A DNA stretch of 60,000 bases. It comes from Owenia fusiformis. Taxonomy: Eukaryota > Annelida > Polychaeta > Sabellida > Oweniidae. The DNA lies in contig CAIIXF020000006.1 of assembly GCA_903813345.2 (NCBI GenBank), positions 20,097,936 through 20,157,935 on the forward strand, read 5' to 3'. Position numbers and translations under genes: made by a program. Within the stretch, counting starts at the first letter, position 1, and each line of letters starts with the position of its first letter. The notes beneath the pieces were generated by a model. The model saw only the letters and a list, made by a program, of their open reading frames with translations, had not been told where the DNA came from and searched no databases. This document shows, piece after piece, positions 41,574 through 59,943 of the stretch.

Positions 41574-43522
41574 ATGATAGTGTCAGTATTTGGAGCAACA
41601 GGTGTCCAGGGCGGGTCTGTGCTACAAGCACTCTCCCAGGATCCCTCTTTCACTGAGGTCCGCGCCCTCACTCGTAACTCACAACAGGCAGATACACAAT
41701 TGAGAAAAACGAAAGGAATCAACTTTGATCGTGTTTCGGTAATCCAGATCGATTTCAATGATATTTCATCCGTCAAAAATGCAATTAAAGGTTCCAATTG
41801 TTGCTTCGTTGTGACCAATAGTGACCTTAGGGATCCGTCAACGATGAAAAATGAACTGGTCCAAGGGACGCTTATTGCAGACGCGTGTAGGGACACAAGA
41901 ATAGAACATGTAGTATTCAGCACTCTCATGCCAGTTCAACGGATTATCGGGGTACACGCACGACATTGTGATTCAAAGGCCCAGGTCGAGGACTATATGA
42001 AGCAGATAGGGCTGCCATTGAGCTGTATCATGTTGCCGTTCTATTTTGAGGATTTCTTGGATATATTCAAGCCGAGGAAACTTGGGACTGGTGTTTATGG
42101 CTTCGGTGAGTTGATTTTCGGTGAAAAAGAGTATGCCTCACGAGTATTGTAAATGTTTATCGTTAGTTTACATTTGATGTACCACACGGCAGCTCCACCA
42201 TATGTATGCACTAGAATATCATGTAGGCTATATGTTAGCCTTTAAGTCTTTTCCAACTAGCAGTACATATAGAACGGCTCTCTGGATCAATTTCACCAAC
42301 ATCGGCTACATTAACGATAGAGTCACATAGAAGAGAAACTGTATTTGTAAATGGTGGAATTGTGTATTCATTGATGGTTAATCTTTCGTGTAATTATAAT
42401 TTTACCCGGCAGCTCCACCTTCGACTTCAATGTACACCGTGTTGGCTTCATTTACAGTTCCATTCTTAACCGGCAGCTCCACCATTAACACCTATTATAG
42501 TATAGAACAATTCATACGTATTATTTATTATACCAGGTATATAGTTTCATGACTGTTTCATTGACGTTTTCAATGAATCAGAAATATTGAATCGCACTGT
42601 CTATTAATTATATTTTAGATATTCCCATGTCAAGAGTGCCCATTGGACTTATGAGTTGCAGAGATATAGGCGAATGTGTCAAAGAAATATTCATGTGCAA
42701 GAACAAGTATCTAAACCACACCATCAATCTCTGTGCGAATGTTCTTACTGTAAGGGAGATCGCTGATATATTCAACAAGCATCTGGTACCAAACTCCTTC
42801 AAAGACACCCAGGTTTGTTACTTTACGCCATGAGCCTTTGAATTATAAATGAAAATGACAGTACAATGTTTGGTTAGGAGTTTTCAGAATTTCGAAACAC
42901 AGATATTTGAAGTTTTCCAACAAGCTTCTCCAGACTCTTTGTTAAATACTAAGAAACGTATACTTTGATATGGTTCATTGCCTATCATTAAAGTGTATCA
43001 ACACATACACTGTACCCCTTGAATAAAACAGCTTCAATTAAAATCGTAAAGAACTGGAAGGTGACTCGTAAATAGAACAAACATACTGTAAATATTAAAG
43101 CTTGGAAAGTTGCTGCCCGGAAAGCGAAAATATTTCAACTCATTCACCATTGATGCCTTGCTTACTAGCGGTCAGCAATTTTTATTTTTTAAGAAAGCTG
43201 TCTGTTTAGTGATTGATTGATTGTCCTACAGGTAGTGTATTTTGCTATGATGTTATTTATGTTGGGAGTTATCTATATTGTTATGCGTTAGTGGTTGTGC
43301 CACTTTAATGTGAATCTTGTAACATTTTTTCAGCTGACACTGGACAACTATCGTCAGTTAGGATGGCCAGGCTGTATTGACTATGGGAATATGTTTGATT
43401 TCCTGATCCGTGTGGACACTACACACAATGTCCCCCTGACTGAGAAGTTGCACCCTGGGCTAAAGAAGTTTGAACAATGGGTGATGGACAATCGGACTTA
43501 TCTGTTGCATATTCTTGAATAA
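41574..43522 (+). CDS. NMRAL1: NmrA-like family protein (NMRAL1/HSCARG type)
   Basis: Three exons, 41574-42105, 42619-42812 and 43334-43522, join in phases 1 and 0 to 304 residues; human NMRAL1 has about 300. The N-terminus is an atypical short-chain dehydrogenase Rossmann fold with G7-x-x-G10-x-x-G13 (VFGATGVQGGSVLQ). The usual SDR catalytic Y-x-x-x-K is not seen, as in other NmrA-type NADPH sensors. Later landmarks are VEDYMKQIGLPLSCIMLPFYFEDF (human: VEEYFRDIGVP), IPMSRVPIGLMSCRDIGECV and a C-terminal LHPGLKKFEQWV. Known members bind NADPH and change partners with redox state; no enzyme reaction is established. Start: the first ATG in frame, directly before the Rossmann strand. An AATAAA lies at 43670. 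The gene may be a lineage paralogue rather than a strict orthologue. Confidence 0.85.
42187..42483 (+). repeat. Three exact CGGCAGCTCCACC words in intron 1
   Basis: The 13-mer occurs at 42187, 42407 and 42471, the last two preceded by another C. All are in the same orientation within 300 bases of the first intron of the NmrA-like gene. Confidence 0.6.
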
Positions 43523-43669
43523 TATGATGGTATTGACATCTTTCCTTCTCTTACAAGAGGCTTCTTTGTTGCCACCCTTTCCCTTGCTTGTAATATAAGA
43601 ATTGTTAAAAACTAGACTTATGTGCTCTCAAAATTATTTTTGAGGAACTGATAAAGTGATAATAGCTAG

Positions 43670-43675
43670 AATAAA
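43670..43675 (+). terminator. Polyadenylation signal AATAAA
   Basis: About 150 bases after the stop codon of the NmrA-like gene. Confidence 0.45.
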
Positions 43676-43739
43676 TATTAACCGGATTCAAGCACAATAC
43701 TAATAAGTTACCAATAAGTTATTTAATGATTTGAAGTGC

Positions 43740-43845
43740 ATCGATACAGAATATATTGTGCTTGGGAAATTATATATTGGCACGAGACGAAGTTGATCGA
43801 ATATCGAGCGCACAATATATCCTGCATTGCACTTCACATCATTCT
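43740..43845. repeat. Inverted repeat TGAAGTGCATCG...GCACTTCA
   Basis: TGAAGTGCATCGATACAGAA at the left pairs imperfectly with CCTGCATTGCACTTCA at the right, with an inner GAATATATTGTGC/GCACAATATAT pair. A small foldback. Confidence 0.55.
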
Positions 43846-43938
43846 ATAACGTTTTTATCGTGTCATCTTAGGCCAATGCTTTTATACTTAGGGAGATAAT
43901 CGCGAATCCTTAGGGAATATTCTGTATTCTCTGTATTC

Positions 43939-44012
43939 TTCTGAGATTGTCCCCACCGTGCCACTACTTTCTGTATTGCTACGGAGATGACCAATGGGGA
44001 CAATCTCAGTAG
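43939..44012. repeat. 15-bp hairpin CTGAGATTGTCCCCA
   Basis: CTGAGATTGTCCCCA near 43942 and its exact inverse near 43995 enclose about 38 bases. Confidence 0.6.
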
Positions 44013-45663
44013 CAATTCAGATCGGTACGGCACAAGAACTGACAATCAGAGCAGTTCATTTTACAGATGATACGATAAATGTAAGTATAGGCACGGCCTC
44101 GCTGAAAATAGTATGAAAATAGTATGATATAAAATATAGTGACCTCCTCAAAACAACAGCTGTCTCAACAAACACGTGTATTTTGTGACTTGTATTATAT
44201 TTTTGAACAGAAGTGTATATTATAACATAATACAATGTTGTATACGTGTTGTATATAATAGTAATAGATATACTATGGACTTGTTCATGTAACCTGTACA
44301 AAATATTACAATATGTACAATTCTTATATAAAATAAAATCAGTTACAATGTTTATTTACAATAAAACAGTAATTATGTACAATAAATTACATGTAGTTTA
44401 AATACTTGTGGACCATGTACAACATTATATGCAGTTTATGCATGTACAACATTACCTGTATATGCAGATTCAATTTAGTTTATACTATGTTGTTAACAAT
44501 GAAATAATGAAATTTTGATAATTACAAACTTTGGTAAACCTTCTATACACTCACATCTCCTGTTGATAAAATATTTCAGAACATAGGTCATTAGTATTTT
44601 TCAAGCTTTGGTTTCCGAAAAGGAAATTTCACATTATAGTCCATGTTCTTTGTTAATTGTTTAGAAACTGAGTCACATTTCACTTGATACGAATCATGTA
44701 AATAATGGTCAAGTCATGCTGCTCTTGTGTCCTAATGGCAGCAAAAAAGGGAAGAAAATACAATTTTCAAATGAAGAAGATATATTGCAAAATACAGTAA
44801 CCGCATATGCAATATCATAATAGCACGAAACAATGTTTTGAAAATAATTACACTTTTGTTTACAAGAAAATTGTCTTGTAATTCCCAAGCAGAAAATCAC
44901 ATCCTTGAGTAGTTTATCAATACACATACCACCAACAAACCAATATCAATATTATTGAGTTAACTTGTTCAAATGATCTAAACAATAAGAAGCCTGGTGT
45001 GTATACAGTGCATAAAAAAGTATTGATAAACACATTAACTGTATACTTCATAACTTGTGTACTAGAGTAGTCGTTTAACAGGGCAATAGATGGTGAGCAG
45101 ACTTAAAGACAAAACAGTGAAACTATATTCCTTATGAAAATAATCTTGCTTTAACATGTTTAATAAAATGGGTAATAAATGATGTGATTAATACTAAAGT
45201 ACACGTGTCAAAAATAGCCATTTGCGCATGCTGAATAAGGCAACTTGCAGTTTACTACTCAGTCTACAGTCCAGATCATCTACAGTGAGTCATGTTCAAT
45301 ATTTGTACCAGCATTTCACAAATTCTGCAGGAGTATTCTGTGTCATGATTGCCACTACATTTTCATTTGCCAATTCGTGTAAATGATAAAAACTAACCAC
45401 AATAGTGGAATATGCAACATGTTAAATGCACCAATTGAAGAAATGGTAATTTTACACGTTAATAAATCTAGCATGTGTTACAGCATATGTGTACTCCATA
45501 TAAGGAAACAGTCATTATCCACACATAGTCCATGAGCTGCTCAGAGATTAAAACCAATGCCCTCTGAGATGAATCAACGACATACTTGAATTTCCAAGCT
45601 CTATATGATTTTTAATTTTCGACTCCCTGCCTTTTTTTAAAGTATTCCTTATTGATCCATTCC
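44013..45663. other. Intergenic, no gene seen
   Basis: AT-rich with many TACATGTA-like words, common across this window. No coding exon, RNA gene or bounded element was recognised. Confidence 0.45.
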
Positions 45664-45669
45664 TTTATT
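45664..45669 (-). terminator. Polyadenylation signal AATAAA for CFAP157
   Basis: Minus-strand hexamer about 130 bases beyond the CFAP157 stop codon. Confidence 0.4.
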
Positions 45670-45797
45670 TAAAGATGACCCGCATATTGATATTCTATAG
45701 CTAACAGAGTTCTCTTTGTGCTTGGTGGCACAATGTGATGTATGAATAGCATGAATAGTGAATAACATGGACAGTGAATTACATGTGATGGATCATC

Positions 45798-51811
<6,014 letters not shown>

Positions 51812-52329
51812 TTTCGTCTGTTTATTTTATCTCTTATCAGCTACTACAAAATTCCAAACACAAATATACATGTATATCACAAATAAATACTTGCTTTGAA
51901 CATGGACTTTCTGGAACCACACCCCCTCCCTACCAAAGATGTCGAAAAATGTGAACCTCCTAGAATTTTTGAAGAGTGACAGGTTTTTAGGAAAAGCTGG
52001 CAACAGGCCTGACATGTAAATTTGTACTGTACTATAGCATAGTCAACTGTCATATAGATCTATCCTAGCCTATAATCCTAGATCTTCTGAATATGACAAT
52101 GCATTGAAAATCGAAACTTTTGACAGGCAAATGGTTTGAGAAGTGGAATATGAAGATAGCACCAGAAAACCTGTGTTATGTTCTCCCCCCCCCCCTTCCT
52201 CTGGTAAAGTGAACCCAAACTTTAATTGTTCACTTTAGGGGCAAGCAACGCTCTGTGGCATACTGTACTACGAGAATAAATTGGGCTGCCCAGTACATGT
52301 AGATGACTAACTGAATTTTGACACATTGA

Positions 52330-52690
52330 ACAGAAGAAGAAGGCTGCTTTTGGTGCTCACGCAGGAATATTCAACTTCACAAGTACATGTAGCAATCTGG
52401 TTGTGGCAAGGAGGCGTTTACCACGCTATACAAAACGCTGGTGGTGCCTCACTTTGTGACTACAGTACATTGTACCTGTAGCATAAGTAGCGCCCTCGCA
52501 ACAGTCGAACCACCAAATATATATATCGCCTGTGAGCACAGAATCCTTGGAGGTTATTAGAAGAGTCTTGCTAGTTGGCATACATCTCACGGCTAATCAC
52601 AAGAAGCAGTCAGAAAAGCAACTCATAACATCTCAGACACCATCACCCAAGAATATTAAATGTGGATAGATTCAGAAAAACTTTAACAAG
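52330..52690 (+). pseudogene. LINE reverse-transcriptase relic
   Basis: At about 52424-52460 a plus-strand frame reads LYKTLVVPHF, the typical L-Y-K-T-L-V-x-P-H-x-x-Y segment in the thumb of CR1/Jockey-type reverse transcriptases. The Y is lost by a frame change, and surrounding sequence shows only short possible matches. It is an old fragment. Confidence 0.45.
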
Positions 52691-53066
52691 AGAGAAGACT
52701 TATATGCTTCAACATATAGAAAATACGACAAACACAACTACTGTTAAATTATATATCTGCTTTATATGGGCTTATTAGCCTTTTGCAGATTATTGACATA
52801 GGCTACCAGCCAGACTTTGCAGATGCCATTGTAGGCCTAACCTGTAACTGTTGATATTCATACAAAATCTGAGCAAGCCCAGCACATCATCAACTTTCTC
52901 CCTTGGAAAAATATATACATTGAAGAAAATTTACCTTAACACACTTCATATATTATTGTACCATACTCGATTGATTTAAAAGAAAAATGTAGACAACTTA
53001 TTGAGAAATAGAAGGTTATTCTTACCTATATTTTGTACCTTTGCCACACTTGTTGTTATGGCCTGA

Positions 53067-53074
53067 TGACGTCA
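53067..53074. promoter_or_regulatory. CRE palindrome TGACGTCA
   Basis: A perfect CREB/ATF site 220 bases upstream of the PIG-C start, in the divergent interval. Confidence 0.4.
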
Positions 53075-53269
53075 TATCAATAGCAACTGGTATGGCGAGG
53101 ATTTTCTGCGCTTTTTCGTATTTTAATAAAATTAACTACAGTTGGATTTATGATCTCTATGAATGATAAAATAGAGAAATAATTCACGAATCTTAAAATA
53201 GATCGTATTGCTTATTGAATTATTCACTTATTAAAGCTCAAAGGCAGTGCAATGAAATATTTTTCTAGA

Positions 53270-53302
53270 TCACGTGAGAGTCATGTGACCTAAGATGGCG
53301 GA
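53270..53302 (+). promoter_or_regulatory. E-boxes and YY1-like site at the PIG-C start
   Basis: TCACGTGA at 53270-53277 (USF/MITF/TFE-type E-box) and the variant TCATGTGA at 53281 lie within 25 bases of the ATG. AAGATGGCGGA at 53292-53302 fits the YY1 consensus AANATGGCGGC and includes the start codon, an arrangement common in housekeeping promoters of animals. Confidence 0.5.
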
Positions 53303-56300
53303 CAAAAAGAAATGGAAAAAGATTTTGTATGAAAATCAGGGTGTACCGGACAATTACGTTGATGAGACGTTCTTAGATGAAATGAGAAAAAATGGTAATG
53401 TGTTGCTTTATTCTGTCTTATAATAAAATGAAGACCACTGAAACAGCAATCGAGTTTATCTGATTATCAACATATTATCGCCCATTTGTAAAATTTAATA
53501 AAAACAAAGTCAGATTCATAATCTTATAAAGTAGGCTACTTTGAATTAGAAAAATAAAGAAATGACATGATATTACACACATATCTACTTTCCCATTGTA
53601 TTCCTACCAGATATTCTAAAAGAAGACAATGTAATGATACTTTCCACAGGAACCTGTATCAACACCTGACAGTTACAGTGACATCTATTGGTGACAGAAC
53701 CCTGGGAATAAATCTCTTATACAACATGTAAGGATAAAGTGATATTTCCGGGGTTTGGTCACCAATAAATGTCACTGTCAGGTGTGATACAGGTTCCTGT
53801 GATACTTTCCTGAAAAAAAGCAAGGAATTGACACATGACTTCATACTTCAGACTTTATTTTGTACCAGAAAATAACATGTGCAGGTTTAGCAGTTTTACC
53901 AAAATGTATTTTCCAGCTGTGCCGTGGTACTTAACAGGAAATGACAAAGCAGCAAGTGACAAAACATGTGGCATTTTTAGACATTTTCTGAACAAAGATA
54001 ATTAACAGAGTTCTGTTTTGACCTCCAGTCAATTCAAATAGTTATTTACATGACCAGGATCACAATTTACATGGTCAGAATGACCCTAAACATGTTAAAA
54101 AATTAATCAAGATTTCTTTATTCCAGTTTACACTAGAGAATATGAGTACTGGAATGTTGTCAAGGAATCGGGGACTTTAACCCAACAGGCAAGCAGGTAT
54201 TGTATTCCGGTAAACTGATTATAAGAGGATGACACAAAATGAAAATGGCTCTATAATAATGTCTCTGAAAATACTTCTTTTAACATGTAATTTACATGTG
54301 AGAATATATAAATATCACACATGAGTATGCAGAATGTGTACATGTAGTTTTTACAGTAGTAGTAATTGTTATCAGTTGAATGATTCACATTCCAAATTCC
54401 AGAAGATGCAGACTGGAATGGAATTTTTTTAAACAGGGTGCCAAGCCCATGAATGAAATAAAAATATATGAAAATAAAATATAAATGTACATGTATGTTT
54501 ATGTAATTTTATCAAGTCTTTAATTTGAATCTTGCAATATTTCAGTGTGTGCATCTTTGTCGTCATCTTCATATACATGGACAATAACAGCATTAAGCCA
54601 GAGATCTTATTCATTGTGTCTTCCATCCTGACTCTGATTGGCTACATTGTCTACCATGTAATAAGCCATAACAATGGTATTGCACAAGGGAACAGTCGCA
54701 CATGTAAGTTTTAAGCCGAGTGTTCTCCCCAGGATTTTTCCTCAAGGGTGTCAACATTCACCAAAGCTGTTAAAAATATGCTAATTTTTCTCAGGTCAAG
54801 AAATACTTTGTTTTTGTTTAAACTGATATGACAAAGGACCAGAACCCGTCTTAATCTCTTCCTCATTAATCATAAAACATTGAACGAGTAAGAAATTTTT
54901 TAAATTTTAATGCATTCTTATTCATATTGTCTAAAATTGCCGCTAATGCTTTTTATAAAACATTGGCAATCAATTGCATGTCAATTATTGTTAACTAAAG
55001 GAATAAATATAAAAAAAAGTAAGAAATCACTGTATAAATAACAAAACTGTTTTTTTTGTTTGCGGAAAAAATGATTCAAAGCTACATGTAGCTGTTTGGC
55101 ACAGCCCCAAATACTATATTGTGTATGCCAAATTGGGAAAGTACTGTACAGTTGTGCCCTTATATTTGTTAAGCACCCCCCCCCTCCATCCTCCTCTACG
55201 ACTTCTCTTTTCATCCATTTAAAGACTGCATTACCCCTTTTTGAAATGTAGCTCTATAATGTAGTAATATATGCTTTAATTTGTGTTTTCAGGGTGGGAT
55301 GATTTCAAAACCTGTGTTATCTTCATTGGATTTGGCTTTGGTCTATCCCCTGTGTTGATGACCCTTACTGACACTATTAGTACAGATACAATCTACGCCA
55401 TGACTGCATTCATGCTGATTGCTAATGTCATCTTTCATGACTATAGTGCAACCGCACCAGTGTGAGTATATGACAGATATTGTATACAAGAAATGTTATA
55501 TGTCATTGACCTCACAAGGTTTCTTTCCTCGGTAAGGTGCTAGATCCTAATTTGATCTGTTTTAAACTTTTAAATTATTAGATAAAATAATTTTCTGAAT
55601 TTCGACTTAGAGTGAATACCTGGTGGCTCCAATGGTGGGAAATCATAGTATATATGTATGTCGTAATGGAACTATTTTGACAGAAATATGTGTTTGATTG
55701 TACATAATTAGCCAAATAAAAATGAAGCACACCCTTTTGCAAACATAAATTAAGCATGCACTTAAAGGGGCCATATGTCTCTTTCTGGTCTAAAACTGAA
55801 TAAAACTTTATAAATTATAAATGGTGCATGCACCCATTATAATTTTTCCATCTCACACTATTGACTAAGTGAGCAATTTTTTCAAGCCTTGGTATTTTCG
55901 GATACTAAGAGATTATGTATCAAAGTCTGTTGATTTTGCGAATTGCAGGCTAACCTTCACTTAAAGAGTATATGTTTGATTTTGACAGTGTTTCTGGTGC
56001 ACTCTCTCTGAATGCAGCCATATTTGCTTCAGTGTGTCTAGCCTCAAGACTACATACCACATGGCATGCATTTGCCACTGTCTCATTCGCAGTAGAAATA
56101 TTCGCCTTGTGGCCAGAATTCAGAAGAAAATTAAAGGTACAGTGAAAATGGTTTATAAACTCCTCTCAAAATAAAAAACCTTAAAATATTTCAGTTACTA
56201 TTTTTGGATTAACCTTGAAGGATGGTCCAGCTATTTAGCTTGGAAAGTGCTAAAGTAAAAATAGCCTGCCACACATTCTTGACATTAGATTACAAAAAAA

Positions 56301-57967
56301 AAGATTCAGGGGAGGGTTTTAAATGATTTGTCGCTTTTTAGAAAAATGTACAATACAGCCAGGTTACCATGACAATTACATTGGGAGTAGCAACAAGTGT
56401 TTCCATAGCAACAGTGTCACTGACGGGAGCTGTCATATTCAGTCTGCTGCACATATTTGTCACATTTATATGTCCTGCCTGGCTTATTAGTCTTCAACCA
56501 TATAAGAAGTAAGTGAAACAAGTTTACCAGTATGCTCAGTCGTAAGTCAGTTTCTTTTTTATCAATTTTGCAACATTTTTGTGTTCTTATCATTACTCAG
56601 GCCTATATATCAGGCCAATCTTTTTAATTGTCCAACAGTCCTGTTCAATCTAAAGTGTAACATTTGAGAATATGTTTTATCATTCATTTACTATTTGTCA
56701 TGACTTTAAAAGTTATTTTAGAGATTTTTGAAAAAAAAGTTGTCAGCTTCAAATATTCAAAGGACCTTATACACCCTCCATTGGGATCTCCCCATGGGAA
56801 AAAAATAATTCATCTGATTTTTCAAAATGAGTATTCTACTTCAATTATTACATTTATATGCATGTCAAAATCCATTTACATCCTACGCATCCCTGCATCT
56901 TATCCAAATATGTTACTACATAATGAAATATAATAGTATAATCTTTCGTTTTACAAACTTGTATGATATTTGATAAGTGTAAAAGTTGTTTTTCGAGCAT
57001 TTTTCTATAGCCATTTTGTAAGGAAAAAATTATGAAAAAATGTACAATCTTTTAATTTTAAGTATAACCTGAATCGATTGCAAACTTCATCCTGCACATT
57101 TGATGAGATAAACCATTTGTGTCGTATTGTGAAATTATTAAGTTTGCAATCGATTCAGGTCATAGTGTACTTTTGGTATTTCTGTGATAATCAATGGAAA
57201 TCAATGGCCTCTATTGGGATCTGCTGATATCCTCATGTTAAGTCAATGGTGCACAGCCCCATGTAAGTCAATACAACCTTACTGAATGAAATGATCCCTA
57301 TCTCAGCTTATGTGTGTCCGAACACTTTAATATTTTCCAAAGTATTATATGACATTTTATTCTTCATGTTGCACCTACGAATGATTCATTTTGACCATAG
57401 GAATATTTGCCAATAATTGCACCTTGTCCTTTCCTGCCATTTTTTTAAAAAAAGTTGAAATATATAATCATCAAATATTCCTCTATACATTACAAAAAAG
57501 ATGGTCTTTTTAACAGCAATGCAAAGATTGAACAAAGGACACACTATTTCAATAATAAAATGCTATATTTAATTTGCCGATTCAATGTTTTGGCATATAA
57601 AAAATATTTTGCAACCTTAGTGATGTCATTATGACTCACTCAGATGGCAAAAACTTCTTGAAAAAAATTGAAAACTTTTCTATGTCAATCTTTTCTATAT
57701 ATCGTAACCTTCAAAAATAAACAAATGTTGATTGTCTAACCAGGTTAAATATTATGTTTTAGACATTATTGTACCATTGGTTTCTATGAGAACTAACATT
57801 TCGAAATGCATTTTTCTCTGAACCATTTTCATGCATTGATGAGTTCATTTCTCGCTTATTTATAAACCGATTTTCTTAATTTTTTGGGCAAAAAACATGT
57901 GAGGATGAATGCTATGCATTTCAGTAATATTTATGGGCCATGGGATGAAGCGGTTATAGAGAAGTGA
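53295..57967 (+). CDS. PIGC: Phosphatidylinositol N-acetylglucosaminyltransferase subunit C
   Basis: Seven exons: 53295-53394, 54127-54196, 54546-54703, 55293-55461, 55989-56136, 56342-56508 and 57925-57967. All splice sites are GT-AG and phases fit, giving 284 residues (human 297). PIG-C is a multi-pass ER subunit of the complex that adds GlcNAc to phosphatidylinositol, the first step of GPI-anchor synthesis. Family landmarks: [16 protein letters not shown], the W-W-D-D-F-K junction of exons 3 and 4, [46 protein letters not shown] and the final [13 protein letters not shown]. Several hydrophobic segments span the protein. Human PIGC has an intronless coding region, so introns differ here. 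Intron 6 contains the second copy of the AAAGGAC element. Compared with the human protein the C-terminus is about nine residues shorter. Confidence 0.93.
56759..57432. mobile_element. Dispersed TIR element AAAGGAC, copy 2
   Basis: A 674-bp relative of 17405-18198 with the same ends and the same internal inverted repeat around ACCTGAATCGATTGCAAACT. It lies in PIG-C intron 6 on the sense strand. It lacks about 120 bases present in copy 1. Confidence 0.75.
57925..57967 (+). CDS. PIGC: PIG-C last exon (43 bases)
   Basis: After GCATTTCAG the exon reads [13 protein letters not shown] then TGA; one base completes the Asn codon split with exon 6. The human protein has NIHGPWDEAEI at the same place. 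Without this exon the frame of exon 6 would stop immediately after its donor. Confidence 0.88.
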
Positions 57968-58288
57968 ACTACATTCCACCTACTAGAAGTGTAATCACTA
58001 CAAAAGATTTCAATGGAATCAAACTTCCAGTAAATGATAGAGCTGCCGAGCCTATGTATGGTGGAACTGTTGTTTGGAGGTGATGCTAACATAAAGTGAA
58101 GCTGCCTATGTATGGTGGTATTGCATGCACAGTGTATGTATTGCAGTGCTGTCTTTGACAGATGTGCTCCTTTATATATGTATGCTGGAGATGCTTTCCT
58201 ATGGAGTAGCAACCAAGTACCCCGGGCCAAGTACACAGCGTGGTTGTGTTTGTATCCTAGGCTAAAAGGGCGATACAAATCATTTTTG

Positions 58289-58294
58289 AATAAA
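58289..58294 (+). terminator. Polyadenylation signal AATAAA for PIG-C
   Basis: About 320 bases after the stop codon. The 3' UTR would include two copies of CCTATGTATGGTGG near 58050 and 58107. Confidence 0.5.
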
Positions 58295-58412
58295 GATGGC
58301 ATGTTAATCGATCTGTGAGAGAAAGATAATACTGGATTATGTTGCTGCTGCCATCTTTTTATAGGCCCAGAACCTATGCTTTGTATTTAAGGCTACGTAC
58401 CTGTATTGCAGA

Positions 58413-59943
58413 CCAGAGGCCTCATTATCATCTGGTCGCAACGCAAAATCGCATGCGAATCGCATCGCAAGACATCGCAACGCAACTATTTCCCAAAAAT
58501 GTTATTATCATTCCATCGCATCGCAAGTCTGACGCAAAGTTATCGATTTTCTGATCGCAACTAAACAAAAAGTTGCGACGACGTTTACCCTGTCGCAAAT
58601 CAAATCGCAAATCTAGTTCATCTTTGAGCGTTATTTTATCTATGTTAATGGATATTTTGTGGTGTTTTATATCGGTCATTTCACTACCTGTTAAGTATTA
58701 ATCAATAGTATCGAAGAAATTGTTCAATTTTATTTATTTAATATGATTAAAATATACATTTAATTGAGCCTGTAAATCCTTAAAAAATTACATTTGTTTC
58801 TAAATATTGCGGACGCATCACATACTGTATACGTCTTAGATTGGTGCCTGCAATATTTCGTGCTCTTTGGAGCATAGGATTTTCGCCAATTAAATATTTA
58901 TCTAGCTAATAAAGCTTGTTTGGTGAATTAATCTTGCCACTACTACACTAATGTTCTGAGTATTCCTAGTGTATATGTACCTCACCTACATCGTCTGCAA
59001 AAGTACAAGAACACCAAGATTTCACATTTTCATCCCGACCCTGATTCAAACATGATTTGCTTTGATCACAATGCAAAAGACGTGTTTCATATTTTGTTCC
59101 AAAGGAAAATAAATGCAATACACTGGAGACATATTTAAACATATATCGATATGGAACCCACAACTTGCAATTTTCTTGCATGTGTATAAAATGTAAAATA
59201 TACACCACCAAATAGAAAACTCATTAGCTGTTATCGTTTCATTGTCTGTTGAAAAATTATGTTGACGGATTTTAGATAGAAGCATTGTAGAACACATACA
59301 ACAACGACCAAAAGTTCATTTTATTTCAGTTAGTTTCAGTAAAATGACAACTTCCCGTTTTAACAGTTATTTATTTTCAGTGATGTGTGACTTACATAAC
59401 GTTTTTTCTAGTCCTCATTTCCACACCAAGTGAACTTATTTTTTCAGCTACCCTTGCCAAGCAACTATCCTGTGACTGTATTGTTATTTGACAGCTAAGT
59501 GGTGCCAAAAGAATATTTGCATCCTTCTCAATGAGAGATACTAATAATTCTTGTTCATCATTTGTCCAATTCCTTGCCCTCGACATGTTTCTTCGACTAC
59601 CGTCTGTTCAATGTAAATCGATTTGCATTTTGGCGCACATATGTCTTGCACAAGACTTAGTGTAATGCATGCGCAACCAATCAAATCATATCAATTATTG
59701 GATTTCTATCAATTTCAATCAATCAATGTCAAAAACTAGCGCCAGTGTCCTTTTAAATTTCGCGCCAAAATACACTCTAAACTTGCGATCGCAACTTACG
59801 TTTTAATTGTTTTGCGATTGCTTTGCGTCTGCGATTGCGCTCAATTGATAATATCACGCATCGCATGCGTTACGAATTGCGATCGCAATCGCATCGCAGA
59901 CGCAACGCAACTATTTGCGTTCAGATGATAATGAGGCCTCTGG
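58413..59943 (-). mobile_element. Harbinger-like element with Myb/SANT-like frame
   Basis: A 1531-bp element with perfect 22-bp terminal inverted repeats (CCAGAGGCCTCATTATCATC..., 58413-58434 and 59922-59943). Subterminal zones are dense in TCGCA/TGCGA words (58435-58610 and 59780-59915). A minus-strand 64-codon frame (59392-59586) resembles the Myb/SANT-like DNA-binding protein that Harbinger elements carry beside the transposase. No transposase was seen, and no clear 3-bp target duplication: the flanks GCAGA and TGCTG do not match. Confidence 0.7.
59392..59586 (-). CDS. Myb/SANT-like DNA-binding protein fragment
   Basis: Begins MSRARNWTNDEQELLVSLIE, with the W-T-x-x-E-x-x-x-L-L-x-L-I pattern of Myb/SANT-like domains, and ends with a VEMRTRKNV segment typical of the third helix (R-T-x-x-x-V). 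After RKNVM a stop follows, so only about one domain remains unless an intron continues it. It belongs to the surrounding Harbinger-like element and is probably not a host gene. Confidence 0.55.
   Translation of the reverse strand: MSRARNWTNDEQELLVSLIEKDANILLAPLSCQITIQSQDSCLARVAEKISSLGVEMRTRKNVM

Larger units (their letters stand above)
51812..53294. other. Divergent upstream region between CFAP157 and PIG-C
   Basis: About 1.5 kb separates the two start codons. It contains a C run near 52187, a LINE-like relic near 52420, a TGACGTCA CRE palindrome at 53067-53074 and E-boxes next to PIG-C. No clear RFX X-box was found near the CFAP157 start, only a GGCAAC half-site near 51999. Confidence 0.5.

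Noticed and set aside
41558-41929. 123-codon minus-strand frame
   Set aside because: It is antisense to exon 1 of the NmrA-like gene, whose plus-strand frame carries the Rossmann motif.
58112-58318. 68-codon plus-strand frame after PIG-C
   Set aside because: It lies in the presumed PIG-C 3' UTR, with no family resemblance and no splice support.
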